Of a stretch of 64,000 nucleotides of DNA, positions 29,216 to 36,540 are shown piece after piece (position 1 is the stretch's first letter; the number at the start of each line of letters is the position of its first letter). Source of the DNA: Pseudoalteromonas sp. A25 (GTDB lineage: Bacteria > Pseudomonadota > Gammaproteobacteria > Enterobacterales > Alteromonadaceae); contig NZ_AP021846.1 of the NCBI RefSeq assembly GCF_009176705.1, positions 652,001 through 716,000 of the forward strand, in the 5' to 3' direction. Below the pieces are notes generated by a model. It did not search any database. It was not told where the DNA came from and saw nothing but the letters and a program-made list of their open reading frames with translations. The position numbers and the translations under genes are program-made.

Positions 29216-29711
29216 CCCACAGGTTTTACAATTAGAAAATGTACTGACCAAGTTGAATATTGAGGCGTTACAGTACGAACACCCACCACTGCATACCTGT
29301 GATGAGGCAGATAAGTTACAGCTTGAGCGAGCCGGCACACGTATTAAAAACTTATTTCTACGAGACAATTATGGCCGTCGCCATGTTCTATTGTTGCTCA
29401 GAGCACAGCTAAAAGTAGATTTAAAAGCGCTTTCTCAACAGCAAGGCCTTTCTCGATTGGGGTTTGCGTCAAACGACCGACTAGCTAAATACCTGAATAT
29501 TAAACCAGGTTGTGTATCTGCTTTAGCGTTACTTAATGACACAGAGCATCAAGTAGAACTGTGGGTTGACCGCGGCCTGTGGTGCGCCCAGCAGTGGCAG
29601 TGTCATCCATTAGATAACAGCAAAACATGGGTGTTGAGCAAACCACAATTGCAAACCTTTTGGCAGTATACCGGTCATACCCCTGAAGTGATTGAGATCC
29701 CTTGTTTATAG
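29208..29711 (+). CDS. YbaK/ProX-type aminoacyl-tRNA editing deacylase
   Basis: 167 residues, one YbaK-like domain. Family signs: LNIEALQYEHPPLHTCDEA, the RIKNLFLRDNYGRRHVLLLL strand pair with the conserved Lys, KALSQQQGLSRLGFAS, and KPGCVSALALLND. This matches the ProXp/PrdX branch, which hydrolyses Ala mischarged on tRNA-Pro. Start GTG at 29208 inside the end of the lipoprotein gene. The 3' end overlaps the convergent MFS gene by 37 nt. The exact tRNA substrate is inferred from the family. Confidence 0.87.
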   Translation: MSNPQVLQLENVLTKLNIEALQYEHPPLHTCDEADKLQLERAGTRIKNLFLRDNYGRRHVLLLLRAQLKVDLKALSQQQGLSRLGFASNDRLAKYLNIKPGCVSALALLNDTEHQVELWVDRGLWCAQQWQCHPLDNSKTWVLSKPQLQTFWQYTGHTPEVIEIPCL

Positions 29712-30823
29712 GTGGTATAGCTCAGTGCTAGGCCAACAGCACACATAAATAGTAATGCCATTAAAAAAGCATGATAGCCAAAACTTTGCAGTATTAAACC
29801 CGGTATAAAAGAGCCCAGTGCACCGCCACTGTAATAAAAAGACACATAGGCACCATTTGTGACCGTAGGCGGAGCATCGCTGAGTTTATTTGCCAAGGGT
29901 GAGGCAGTTGAGTGGATCATAAACATGCACGCACAAAACAGGGTAAAGGCAATAAGAAATACACTTAATATTGGCAGTTGCATGGCGATAAGTGTTAAGC
30001 AATAGAGCGTGAATAGCGCACTTAAAAATAACCATGAATTATTAAAGTAGCGACTAATATGTGGCGTTGCCATAGATAAAACCGCACCAATCAAGTAGCC
30101 AGTATAAACCCACCCAATCGTTTTGCTATCGGTGATATTAAACACATCTTGCAAAATAAACGGCAGATAATTCATCAGTGCAGCAAAGCAAAAAAACATA
30201 CAAAATACACAGCCAAACAAACGCGCGATAAGCGGGTGGCGTAAAGGTTTTAAATAGGCACTAGGTGAAGCAGGTTCGCGCTTAGGTGGCTCACAGCGCT
30301 TGGGTTTTATAAGTAGCGCCAAAATAACCAACGACACTGCCAGTACATAATAAAAGCTTTGCCATGAGAACCAACTAGCAAAATTAGCTGCCAATACTCG
30401 CCCTAAGTAGCCACCCAAAATAGAACTACCAATGTAACGGGTCATATTTTGTTGTAATTGTGTGCCATTGTACTGCTGCCCTATAAAGCCTGTCATGGCG
30501 GTGAGCGCGGCAGGAAGTGTTAGGCCTTGAATAAAGCGCAAAGTAAGCAATAACTCAAAACTGGGGGCCAATGCAAAGAGTAAACTGGTCACACTCAAAA
30601 CCAGCATGGCGACTTTGAGAATAGTCAGTGGGTTTTTACGGGCAAAGATTAAACCGTAAAAAATAGGCGCGACTGCCAGCGGCAGCATGGTCAACGACAT
30701 TAACGCGCCACTAGTTGCTGTTGAGACATTAAAGTTGTGGGCAAATATGGTTAATAGCGGCTGCGGTGCGTAGAGCACAAAAAATATAAACATAGATGAA
30801 ATCAATAACTGCAATAACGGCAT
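29675..30823 (-). CDS. MFS transporter
   Basis: 382 residues with about 12 hydrophobic helices. Helix 1 (FIFFVLYAPQPLLTIFA) and PIFYGLIFARKNPLTIL after helix 2 resemble the YnfM/arabinose-efflux-like MFS branch. A basic central loop (IKPKRCEPPKREPASPSAYLKPLRHP) lies between helices 6 and 7. Probably an inner-membrane drug or metabolite exporter; substrate unknown. Convergent overlap with the deacylase gene. Confidence 0.85.
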   Translation of the reverse strand: MPLLQLLISSMFIFFVLYAPQPLLTIFAHNFNVSTATSGALMSLTMLPLAVAPIFYGLIFARKNPLTILKVAMLVLSVTSLLFALAPSFELLLTLRFIQGLTLPAALTAMTGFIGQQYNGTQLQQNMTRYIGSSILGGYLGRVLAANFASWFSWQSFYYVLAVSLVILALLIKPKRCEPPKREPASPSAYLKPLRHPLIARLFGCVFCMFFCFAALMNYLPFILQDVFNITDSKTIGWVYTGYLIGAVLSMATPHISRYFNNSWLFLSALFTLYCLTLIAMQLPILSVFLIAFTLFCACMFMIHSTASPLANKLSDAPPTVTNGAYVSFYYSGGALGSFIPGLILQSFGYHAFLMALLFMCAVGLALSYTTYKQGISITSGV

Positions 30824-31060
30824 GACGCTACTTAGATATTATAATTTGTGCGGTTGCTGCATATTATGCAGGGCTTTGCATAGATTGAACAGTTTTAGAT
30901 CAAATAGTTAGTGATTTTTTGCGTTAAATCATATTGCGCTGTGAAAGTCTTTGTTATGGTGATGCTAGGTACAAAAAAATCTCTTGAAGCGTGCTTTGCA
31001 TATGGTCAAAAAAAACCACTGCGTTAGAATATGACTATTAATATTTTATGGAGCAGCATA

Positions 31061-31603
31061 ATGGGTTCGTTACAAGAGCAGCTACTAAAAGCAGGGCTGA
31101 CGACTGAACACAAAGCCAAATTGGCTAAGTCGGAAAAGCGAAAAGCGCAAAAAAAGAAAAAGAAAAAAGGCGCAACCAGTGATCCTAGCGATCTACAAAA
31201 GCATATTGAACAAACTAAACTTGAGCAGCAAAAAAAGGCTGAAGAACTCAACAAGGCCAAGCAAGCTGAGTTAAAAGAACGCGAGCAAGTTGCGCGTGTT
31301 AAACAAATTTTAGAGCATCACAATCAAGATGAGATCCGTGGTGATGTGACCTTTAACTTTACTTATGAAAACAAAGTTAAAGAGCTTGATGTAAACGAGA
31401 AAACCAAACAAGCGTTGTCAAAAGGCCGATTGGCTATTTGTGTGCTTGAAGGGCAGTTCTATGTGTTGCAAGATGAACCAGCACGTAAAATTGCTGAAGT
31501 TGACGAAAAATATATCGTGTTCCACGTTGAAGACGACAACAGCGGCTCTGATGAGGACGACCCATACGCGGGTTATGAAGTACCAGACGACCTAGTTTGG
31601 TAA
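31061..31603 (+). CDS. DUF2058 family protein (YaiL-like)
   Basis: 180 residues. MGSLQEQLLKAGLTTEHKAKLAKSEKRKAQKKKKKKG is the typical DUF2058 start. A Lys/Glu/Gln coiled coil (about 40-90) and a compact C-terminal domain follow (RGDVTFNFTYENKVKELDVNEKTKQALSKGRLAICVLEGQFYVL), then an acidic tail. I chose ATG 31061, preceded by GGAGCAGCATA; the frame is open to 31031 without conservation. Possibly nucleic-acid associated given the basic start; function not established. Confidence 0.87.
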   Translation: MGSLQEQLLKAGLTTEHKAKLAKSEKRKAQKKKKKKGATSDPSDLQKHIEQTKLEQQKKAEELNKAKQAELKEREQVARVKQILEHHNQDEIRGDVTFNFTYENKVKELDVNEKTKQALSKGRLAICVLEGQFYVLQDEPARKIAEVDEKYIVFHVEDDNSGSDEDDPYAGYEVPDDLVW

Positions 31604-31712
31604 GTTAATTTTACTCATCACAGAGCTGGCTAATTAGTGACGTATGTGTAGCGCGCTCAAATGGTCTACACTGTAAGAGATTTGTCCGTTAATTAACAAA
31701 AAGAGTAATGTT

Positions 31713-32036
31713 ATGAGTAAGATAAAAAATATAATCTGTGGGGTTGGGCTCTCAATGGTTGCGCTAGCTGCAAACGTAGCCAATGCAGCTGATGGTAAGG
31801 CATTATACACGGCTAAAATGTGTCAAACTTGTCATGGCGCTGAAGGTAAAGCACCTATTATGGCTGCGTACCCTAAGCTAAATGGTCAAAATAAAGAATA
31901 CCTAGCAGCGCAAATGAAAGACATTAAGTCGGGTGCGCGCAGCAACGGTATGTCAATGGCAATGAAAGCCATGGTAGCCAATGTATCTGATGCCGAAATT
32001 GACGCCATTGCAGAGTATTTATCACAGGTTAAATAA
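31713..32036 (+). CDS. Small periplasmic class I c-type cytochrome
   Basis: 107 residues. A Sec signal peptide (1-25, cut after ANA) is followed by a single haem-binding CQTCH (37-41) and a Met-rich segment MSMAMKAMVANVSDAE that supplies the axial Met. The last helix is AEIDAIAEYLSQVK. Resembles cytochrome c553/c4-half proteins that carry electrons in the periplasm. RBS AAAGAGTA precedes the ATG. Monocistronic, followed by a terminator. Confidence 0.9.
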   Translation: MSKIKNIICGVGLSMVALAANVANAADGKALYTAKMCQTCHGAEGKAPIMAAYPKLNGQNKEYLAAQMKDIKSGARSNGMSMAMKAMVANVSDAEIDAIAEYLSQVK

Positions 32037-32055
32037 CCTAGTAGTGAATTAAAAA

Positions 32056-32080
32056 AAACCACCGCATGTCGGTGGTTTTT
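32056..32080 (+). terminator. Rho-independent terminator after cytochrome c gene
   Basis: Perfect 9-bp stem AAACCACCG / CGGTGGTTT with 5-nt loop, A run before and T run after; could act in both directions. Confidence 0.87.
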
Positions 32081-32151
32081 ATTTGGTTGAACAAATGCCC
32101 ATACTCATTTAGACTTCTATACATCTAATTGGGCTTATCTAAGGACCCTCT

Positions 32152-32919
32152 ATGTTTGAATTACCTAAACTTAACTTAAAAGGCAAAGTGTCTGAGCAGG
32201 AGTGGCAGCTACGCGTAGATTTAGCAGCCTGCTATCGCTTAGTTGAGCATATGCGCTGGGGCGATTTAATTTACACGCATATGTCGGCGCGTTTACCTGG
32301 CACCGATCAGTATTTGGTCAATGCATTTGGTTTAAGTTTTGATGAGGTGACTGCGTCAAATCTAGTGAAAGTAGATTTAGCCGGTAATATTCTTGATGAT
32401 ACGCCATTTAAAATAAACCCTGCGGGCTTTACGATTCATAGCGCCATTCATGAAGTAAGAGACGACGCGCACTGTGTTATTCATTTACACACCAAAGAAA
32501 CGGTAGCCGTAGCGAGTCTTGAGTGTGGGTTATTACCTTTGAGCCAGCATTCGATGTTTTCATTGCCTTCTTTGTCTTATCACGGCTACGAAGGATTGGC
32601 GGTAAATGACGATGAACGTAAACGCTTGCAAGACGATTTAGGCTCAACGAATCACATGTTGCTGGTCAACCATGGTGGTTTAACGGTTGGACCTACCGTG
32701 GGCGATGCATTTATGCGTTTTTACGACTTGCAGCGCGCTTGTGAGATTCAACTGGCAATTCAGTCATCGGGCCAGCAAGCCGTGCCCGTACCGCAGCCCA
32801 TAATAGATAATATTTACAACCAAGCTAACGTTGTTCATAGCGGCAGCACGGGCGGGCAAGTTGCTTGGCCTGCCATGCTAAGAAAGGCATACCGCTTAGA
32901 CCCAAGTTTTGCACAATAG
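32152..32919 (+). CDS. Class II aldolase/adducin family protein
   Basis: 255 residues. The fold is shown by LAACYRLVEHMRWGDLIYTHMSAR and IHEVRDDAHCVIHLHTKETVAVAS (zinc HxH). LLVNHGGLTVGPTVGDAFMRFYDLQRACEIQ supplies the third His. At the position of the catalytic Glu of fuculose-phosphate aldolase the sequence reads NPAGFTIH, so classical aldolase chemistry is doubtful; it fits the adducin-like subgroup. It sits 9 nt before an acid-sugar dehydratase-like gene, so the two may act in one catabolic route. Substrate unknown. Confidence 0.87.
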   Translation: MFELPKLNLKGKVSEQEWQLRVDLAACYRLVEHMRWGDLIYTHMSARLPGTDQYLVNAFGLSFDEVTASNLVKVDLAGNILDDTPFKINPAGFTIHSAIHEVRDDAHCVIHLHTKETVAVASLECGLLPLSQHSMFSLPSLSYHGYEGLAVNDDERKRLQDDLGSTNHMLLVNHGGLTVGPTVGDAFMRFYDLQRACEIQLAIQSSGQQAVPVPQPIIDNIYNQANVVHSGSTGGQVAWPAMLRKAYRLDPSFAQ

Positions 32920-32928
32920 GAATTCGTA

Positions 32929-34104
32929 ATGAAAGTTAATCGCGTCGAAGTATTTGATATTCACTGTCCTGATAGACCCGCTTGGACTCCGGTATTTGTT
33001 CGCATTCATACCGATGAAGGCATTAGTGGTGTGGGTGAAGCAGGCCTTGCTTATGATTTAGGCCATAGCGCAGCGGCGGCCATGATAAAAGAAATGGCTG
33101 AAGCCTTTTTAATTGGTCACGACCCATTTCAAACTGAGCTGTTATGGTCGCGCATGTTGCGCGAAAGCTTTTGGGGTTTAGGTGGGGGCCCTGTGGTGTA
33201 TGCGGCCATGAGCGCCATTGATACCGCCCTGTGGGATATTAAAGGCAAAGCACTTAACTTACCTGTTTATCAACTACTTGGCGGTAAGGTTAACCCTGAA
33301 TTAAGAACCTATGCGTCGCAATTACAGTTTGACTGGGATAGCGAGTTTAAGGCGCTTGTAGAGCCTCAAGAGTATGCAGAAGCGGCACTTAAAGCCATTG
33401 CCGAAGGCTACGACGCGGTTAAAGTTGACCCAATCCAATACGACAAGTTTGGCAACACCTATTACGATCGCACTAAAATAATCTCTCGCGCAGAGATGAA
33501 GCTATACCGTGCACGTATGCAAGCCATTCGTGAAGCGGTAGGCGATGAAGTAGACATTATTTTTGAGTGCCACAGTTTACCGGGGGCAACCTCAGCCATT
33601 CAAATTGGCGAGATAGCCGAAGAGTTTGATTGCATGTATTACGAAGAGCCTGTGAACTACCTAAACCACTCTTTACATGCCAAAGTGGCCGACAAAGTAG
33701 CCGTGCCTATTGCTGGTGGTGAGCGCTTGTATAACCGTTGGGGTGTGCGCCCATACTTAGAAGATCAAAGTATTGACGTGTTGCAACCTGATATTGGTTT
33801 GTGTGGTGGTTTTACTGAAACCAAAAAAGTGTGCGACTACGCCGATATTTTTGATGTGCGCATTCAAGCTCACGTGTGCGGTGGCCCCGTTGCCACAGCA
33901 GCCTCGCTACACCTAGAAACAGCCATTCCTAACTTTTTGATCCATGAACACCACACCTACGCCATCAAAAAGTGGAACCGTGAATTATGTATTCAAGACC
34001 CACAACCTAAAAATGGCGTATTTAAGGTATCGGAAGAGCCAGGCATTGGCATTGAATTAAACGATGAAGTTGTAATGCGCTCACAACGCGTTGAGATCAA
34101 ATAA
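32929..34104 (+). CDS. Mandelate racemase/enolase superfamily protein (acid-sugar dehydratase-like)
   Basis: 391 residues. An N-terminal capping domain (1-120) is followed by a TIM barrel. Candidate metal ligands are Glu in IIFECHSLPG, Glu in YYEEPVN and Glu in AGGERLYNRWG. The Asp in LQPDIGLCGG and the His in IQAHVCGGPVA complete the acid/base site. The E-x-H spacing in FECHS resembles the D-x-H of galactonate/mannonate dehydratases. Likely dehydrates a sugar acid; which one is not predictable. Second gene of a two-gene operon ending at a terminator. Confidence 0.87.
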   Translation: MKVNRVEVFDIHCPDRPAWTPVFVRIHTDEGISGVGEAGLAYDLGHSAAAAMIKEMAEAFLIGHDPFQTELLWSRMLRESFWGLGGGPVVYAAMSAIDTALWDIKGKALNLPVYQLLGGKVNPELRTYASQLQFDWDSEFKALVEPQEYAEAALKAIAEGYDAVKVDPIQYDKFGNTYYDRTKIISRAEMKLYRARMQAIREAVGDEVDIIFECHSLPGATSAIQIGEIAEEFDCMYYEEPVNYLNHSLHAKVADKVAVPIAGGERLYNRWGVRPYLEDQSIDVLQPDIGLCGGFTETKKVCDYADIFDVRIQAHVCGGPVATAASLHLETAIPNFLIHEHHTYAIKKWNRELCIQDPQPKNGVFKVSEEPGIGIELNDEVVMRSQRVEIK

Positions 34105-34120
34105 CGCATAAATTTATGTT

Positions 34121-34150
34121 AGAGGGTTAAGCCGATTTAGCCCTCTTTTT
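34121..34150 (+). terminator. Rho-independent terminator after the dehydratase gene
   Basis: Stem AGAGGGTTA / TAGCCCTCT (one G-T pair) with loop AGCCGATT, followed by TTTTT and more T-rich sequence. Begins 16 nt after the stop. Confidence 0.82.
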
Positions 34151-34186
34151 AATTTTTTTGAGCCTTAGGGGGAAACCTCGGGGAGA

Positions 34187-34284
34187 AGTCTTTATAGAGA
34201 AGTACTTATAGAGAAGTACTTATAGAGAAGTACTTATAGAGAAGTACTTATAGAGAAGTACTTATAGAGAAGTACTTATAGAGA
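34187..34284. repeat. Seven tandem copies of a 14-bp repeat
   Basis: Unit AGTACTTATAGAGA. Six perfect copies at 34201-34284 follow one variant (AGTCTTTATAGAGA, 34187-34200). The unit includes the palindrome AGTACT. No reading frame of note crosses it; it lies in the 368-nt gap between the dehydratase gene and the transposase gene, together with the terminator, one unit of the palindromic repeat family and the left end of the IS. Confidence 0.95.
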
Positions 34285-34310
34285 AGCCCGTGGCGGTTGC
34301 TAAAATGGCT

Positions 34311-34374
34311 TTTTTCACCTTGCGCAAAAGGAATGTAAGCACTTCGTGCTTTGTCATTAAATGAATTAGTCTCG
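34311..34374. repeat. Palindromic repeat unit R0 (left of the IS)
   Basis: Contains the shared core CACCTTGCGCAAAA (TTGCGCAA is a palindrome; TTGCGCAAAA at 34320-34329) followed by the hairpin AAGCAC-TTC-GTGCTT and TCATTAAA. It is nearly identical to unit R3 at 35713 on the other side of the IS, so the IS probably inserted into this repeat cluster. Confidence 0.75.
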
Positions 34375-34404
34375 ACTTGATCTGACATTTCGATTTGAAA
34401 AATT

Positions 34405-34472
34405 GAGAGTTACCCGTTTTGATAAAGGTGTCGAATCTTTTAATCAAAACAACCTAAAAGGTGGTAACTCTC
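34405..34472 (+). promoter_or_regulatory. Inverted repeat that can hide the transposase start
   Basis: GAGAGTTACC (34405-34414) is a perfect complement of GGTAACTCTC (34463-34472), which ends at the base before the transposase ATG and overlaps its ribosome-binding site AAGGTGG. Inner CGTTTTGA / TCAAAAC can extend the stem. Transcripts entering from outside would fold and mask initiation. Confidence 0.55.
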
Positions 34473-35513
34473 ATGTTGCATACTAACAACCCAATTATAA
34501 AACACAAAACTGGATTACTTAATCTTGCAGAAGAACTAGGTAACGTTTCAAAAGCCTGTAAAGTCATGGGCGTTTCAAGAGATACATTTTATCGATACCA
34601 AGAGCTAGTAGAGGACGGTGGCTTGGATGCGTTAATTGATAAAAGTCGTAGATCGCCAAACATTAAAAACCGTGTAGATGAAGTTACTGAGAACGCAGTG
34701 GTTCAATACGCTATCGATTACCCAGCTCATGGCCAGCACAGAACTAGCAATGAGTTGCGTAAACAAGGCGTCTTTGTTTCAGGCAGTGGCGTTCGCTCAA
34801 TCTGGTTACGCCACGATTTAGAGAACTTCAAGAAACGCTTAAAAGCTCTAGAAGGTAAAGTTGCTGACGAAGGTATTATCCTCACCGATAGCCAAATCGC
34901 TGCGCTTGAGAAAAAGAAAAGCGATGACGAAGCTTGCGGTGAAATTGAAACAGCACATCCGGGTTACCTAGGCTCACAAGATACCTTCTATGTTGGCAAT
35001 CTCAAGGGTGTTGGGCGTATCTACCAACAGACGTTTGTCGATACCTACAGCAAAGTAGCCTTCGCAAAGCTGTATACGACCAAAACACCAATTACTGCGG
35101 CTGACATACTCAATGACAAGGTTCTGCCTTACTTCGAGCAACACGAGTTGCCAATGTTACGCATTTTGACTGACCGAGGCACCGAATATTGCGGTAAGGT
35201 AGAGCACCATGATTATCAGCTCTATCTGGCAATTAATGATATCGACCATACGAAAACTAAGGCAATGTCGCCTCAAACCAATGGTATCTGCGAGCGATTC
35301 CACAAGACGATACTTAACGAGTTCTATCAGGTTACGTTCCGTAAAAAGCTTTACGGTTCGCTAGAGGAACTTCAAAAAGATCTGGACGAATGGATGGCTT
35401 ATTACAATAATGAGCGAACTCATCAGGGAAAAATGTGTTGTGGCAGAACGCCATTTGAAACATTGCTTGATGGAAAATCGATTTGGGCTGAGAAGAATTT
35501 AGCTCAAATCTAA
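34473..35513 (+). CDS. IS481-family DDE transposase
   Basis: 346 residues from ATG 34473. Starting there fits AAGGTGG upstream; an in-frame GTG at 34461 is less likely. The N-terminal helix-turn-helix is LAEELGNVSKACKVMGVSRDTFYRYQELVEDGG, followed by a second HTH-like region. The rve catalytic core has DTFYVG and QQTFVDTYSKVAFAKLY (first Asp), ILTDRGTEYCG (second Asp) and PQTNGICERFHKTILNEFY (Glu). C-terminal WMAYYNNERTHQGKMC is a family hallmark. No frameshift or stop. Confidence 0.93.
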   Translation: MLHTNNPIIKHKTGLLNLAEELGNVSKACKVMGVSRDTFYRYQELVEDGGLDALIDKSRRSPNIKNRVDEVTENAVVQYAIDYPAHGQHRTSNELRKQGVFVSGSGVRSIWLRHDLENFKKRLKALEGKVADEGIILTDSQIAALEKKKSDDEACGEIETAHPGYLGSQDTFYVGNLKGVGRIYQQTFVDTYSKVAFAKLYTTKTPITAADILNDKVLPYFEQHELPMLRILTDRGTEYCGKVEHHDYQLYLAINDIDHTKTKAMSPQTNGICERFHKTILNEFYQVTFRKKLYGSLEELQKDLDEWMAYYNNERTHQGKMCCGRTPFETLLDGKSIWAEKNLAQI

Positions 35514-35557
35514 ACTGACAGTCACCGATTGAAAAACGGGTAACTGTCAGATCAAGT

Positions 35558-35820
35558 CTGAGCTAGTACACATTAAACTTTTGCACTTAATTCACCTTGC
35601 GCAAAAGAAACGCACTCACTGCGTTCGCTCTCGTTAGCCTTTTGCACCTAATTCACCTTGCGCAAAAAGAGCGTAATCGCTTCGCTCTTGTCGCTAACCT
35701 TTTGCACCGTACTTGCGCAAAAGGAATGCAAGCACTTCGTGCTTTATCATTAAACTTTTGCACTTAATTTACCTTGCGCAAAAAACACATGCTCAATGTG
35801 TTCGTTATCGATATCGTTAA
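35558..35820. repeat. Cluster of palindromic repeats R1-R4 with differing stems
   Basis: Four units of about 61 bp (one shortened to 55), each with TTTTGCACnTAATTCACC and TTGCGCAAAA (35597, 35658, 35713, 35774). About 33 variable bases follow that form a unit-specific hairpin: ACGCA/TGCGT in R1, AGAGCG/CGCTCT in R2, AAGCAC/GTGCTT in R3, AACACAT/ATGTGTT in R4. The framework is conserved while the stems change on both arms. With the IS right end, the GATT microsatellite and a small palindrome these fill the 393-nt gap before the membrane-protein array. Confidence 0.85.
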
Positions 35821-35830
35821 CGTTATACAC

Positions 35831-35853
35831 GATTGATTGATTGATTGATTGAT
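35831..35853. repeat. GATT tetranucleotide microsatellite
   Basis: Five full GATT units plus GAT, 54 nt upstream of the first gene of the membrane-protein array. Tetranucleotide tracts can change length by replication slippage. Confidence 0.95.
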
Positions 35854-35875
35854 GGTGTTTAGATACATTTTTGAG

Positions 35876-35889
35876 ATTGTTGTAACAAT
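35876..35889. promoter_or_regulatory. Operator-like palindrome before the array
   Basis: ATTGTT-GT-AACAAT, two perfect 6-bp arms, 17 nt upstream of the first array gene. Position and size suit a repressor site or short transcript hairpin; no regulator is known. Confidence 0.4.
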
Positions 35890-35906
35890 ACAAATAGAGT
35901 TAATTA

Positions 35907-36470
35907 ATGAACGTGAATGATCTTGTATTATATTTATTTGATATCTTGAAAGGGTATGTAACTCTATTAGCTGCATGGTTTTTGTTGCTACACTTCCCTG
36001 CTCACAAATGGAAGCTATTTTTTGCAACAAGAAAACATCTATCAACCCTACAGCTTCATGGTATTCATTCTTATTTTATTACTATTTGTTCTTTTTTAAT
36101 ATTTCTTTATATCGGTGGTTCGATAGAAAAAGTGTTTTTTAATTTGCCGCTTAGCTTAGAAGGTAAGAGGAAGATTTTTTATCTGGCATTAATAATTAGT
36201 AAATTTTCATTTCTACTAATGCTATTTTTTTTACACTTTATTCGAGGGTGTTTTTTTTCAAAAGTATCGCGTATTTGTATTTATTCGAATGTATTTTTTA
36301 TGCTTTTACTGTTTATGCAGCTCGTCGCTAGAGGTTACTTCGATTATCATGGCCTAAATATTTTTTACACTTTTGGTGGTTGGATATGTTATTTAATCAT
36401 AATCACCGTGCTGTCTATCTACCCAATCAGGCAAACATTGGGGTATTTCAAACAGCGCCGCGTGGCTTAA
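35907..36470 (+). CDS. Array membrane protein, copy 1 (unknown function)
   Basis: 187 residues with five predicted membrane helices (about 14-32, 50-70, 92-112, 122-143, 152-174) and short polar links. Signature segments shared with the other copies: GCFFSKVSRI, QLVARGYFDYH and SIYPIRQTLGYF. No signal peptide, no enzyme motif, and no family I recognise. It is the most divergent copy (for example HGIHSYFITICS where others have HEMHSCFMT) and the most A+T-rich. It is the only one not preceded by the array spacer, so it is probably the founder-side unit. GAG 9 nt before the ATG is a weak ribosome-binding site. Confidence 0.85.
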   Translation: MNVNDLVLYLFDILKGYVTLLAAWFLLLHFPAHKWKLFFATRKHLSTLQLHGIHSYFITICSFLIFLYIGGSIEKVFFNLPLSLEGKRKIFYLALIISKFSFLLMLFFLHFIRGCFFSKVSRICIYSNVFFMLLLFMQLVARGYFDYHGLNIFYTFGGWICYLIIITVLSIYPIRQTLGYFKQRRVA

Positions 36471-36540
36471 CCGATGTTAAATGGCGCTTTAGGCTTATCT
36501 AACCTACAAGTTTTACTACTAACAACATGGATGTGTAACA

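Larger units (their letters stand above)
34375..35557 (+). mobile_element. IS481-family insertion sequence
   Basis: About 1.18 kb with one DDE transposase gene and 13-bp perfect terminal inverted repeats ACTTGATCTGACA (34375-34387) and TGTCAGATCAAGT (35545-35557). A subterminal motif GTTACCCGTTTT recurs inverted near both ends (34409-34420; 35533-35544). Flanking bases AGTCTCGACT and AGTCTGAGCT are similar but do not form a clean target duplication if the repeat starts at TGATC, so the exact ends are uncertain by a few bases. The transposase is intact, so the element may be active. Confidence 0.8.

Noticed and set aside
28811..29711. Functional link between tRNA-Ala and the editing deacylase
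   Set aside because: Neighbourhood is suggestive but the tRNA is on the opposite strand with its own promoter; proximity alone does not support a link.
34187..34284. CRISPR array
   Set aside because: The 14-bp units abut with no spacers, are too short, and no cas genes are present.
34365..35567. AGTCTCGACT / AGTCTGAGCT as IS target-site duplication
   Set aside because: Only 7 of 10 positions match and the sequence is partly palindromic, so it may be part of the terminal repeats; not firm enough to call.
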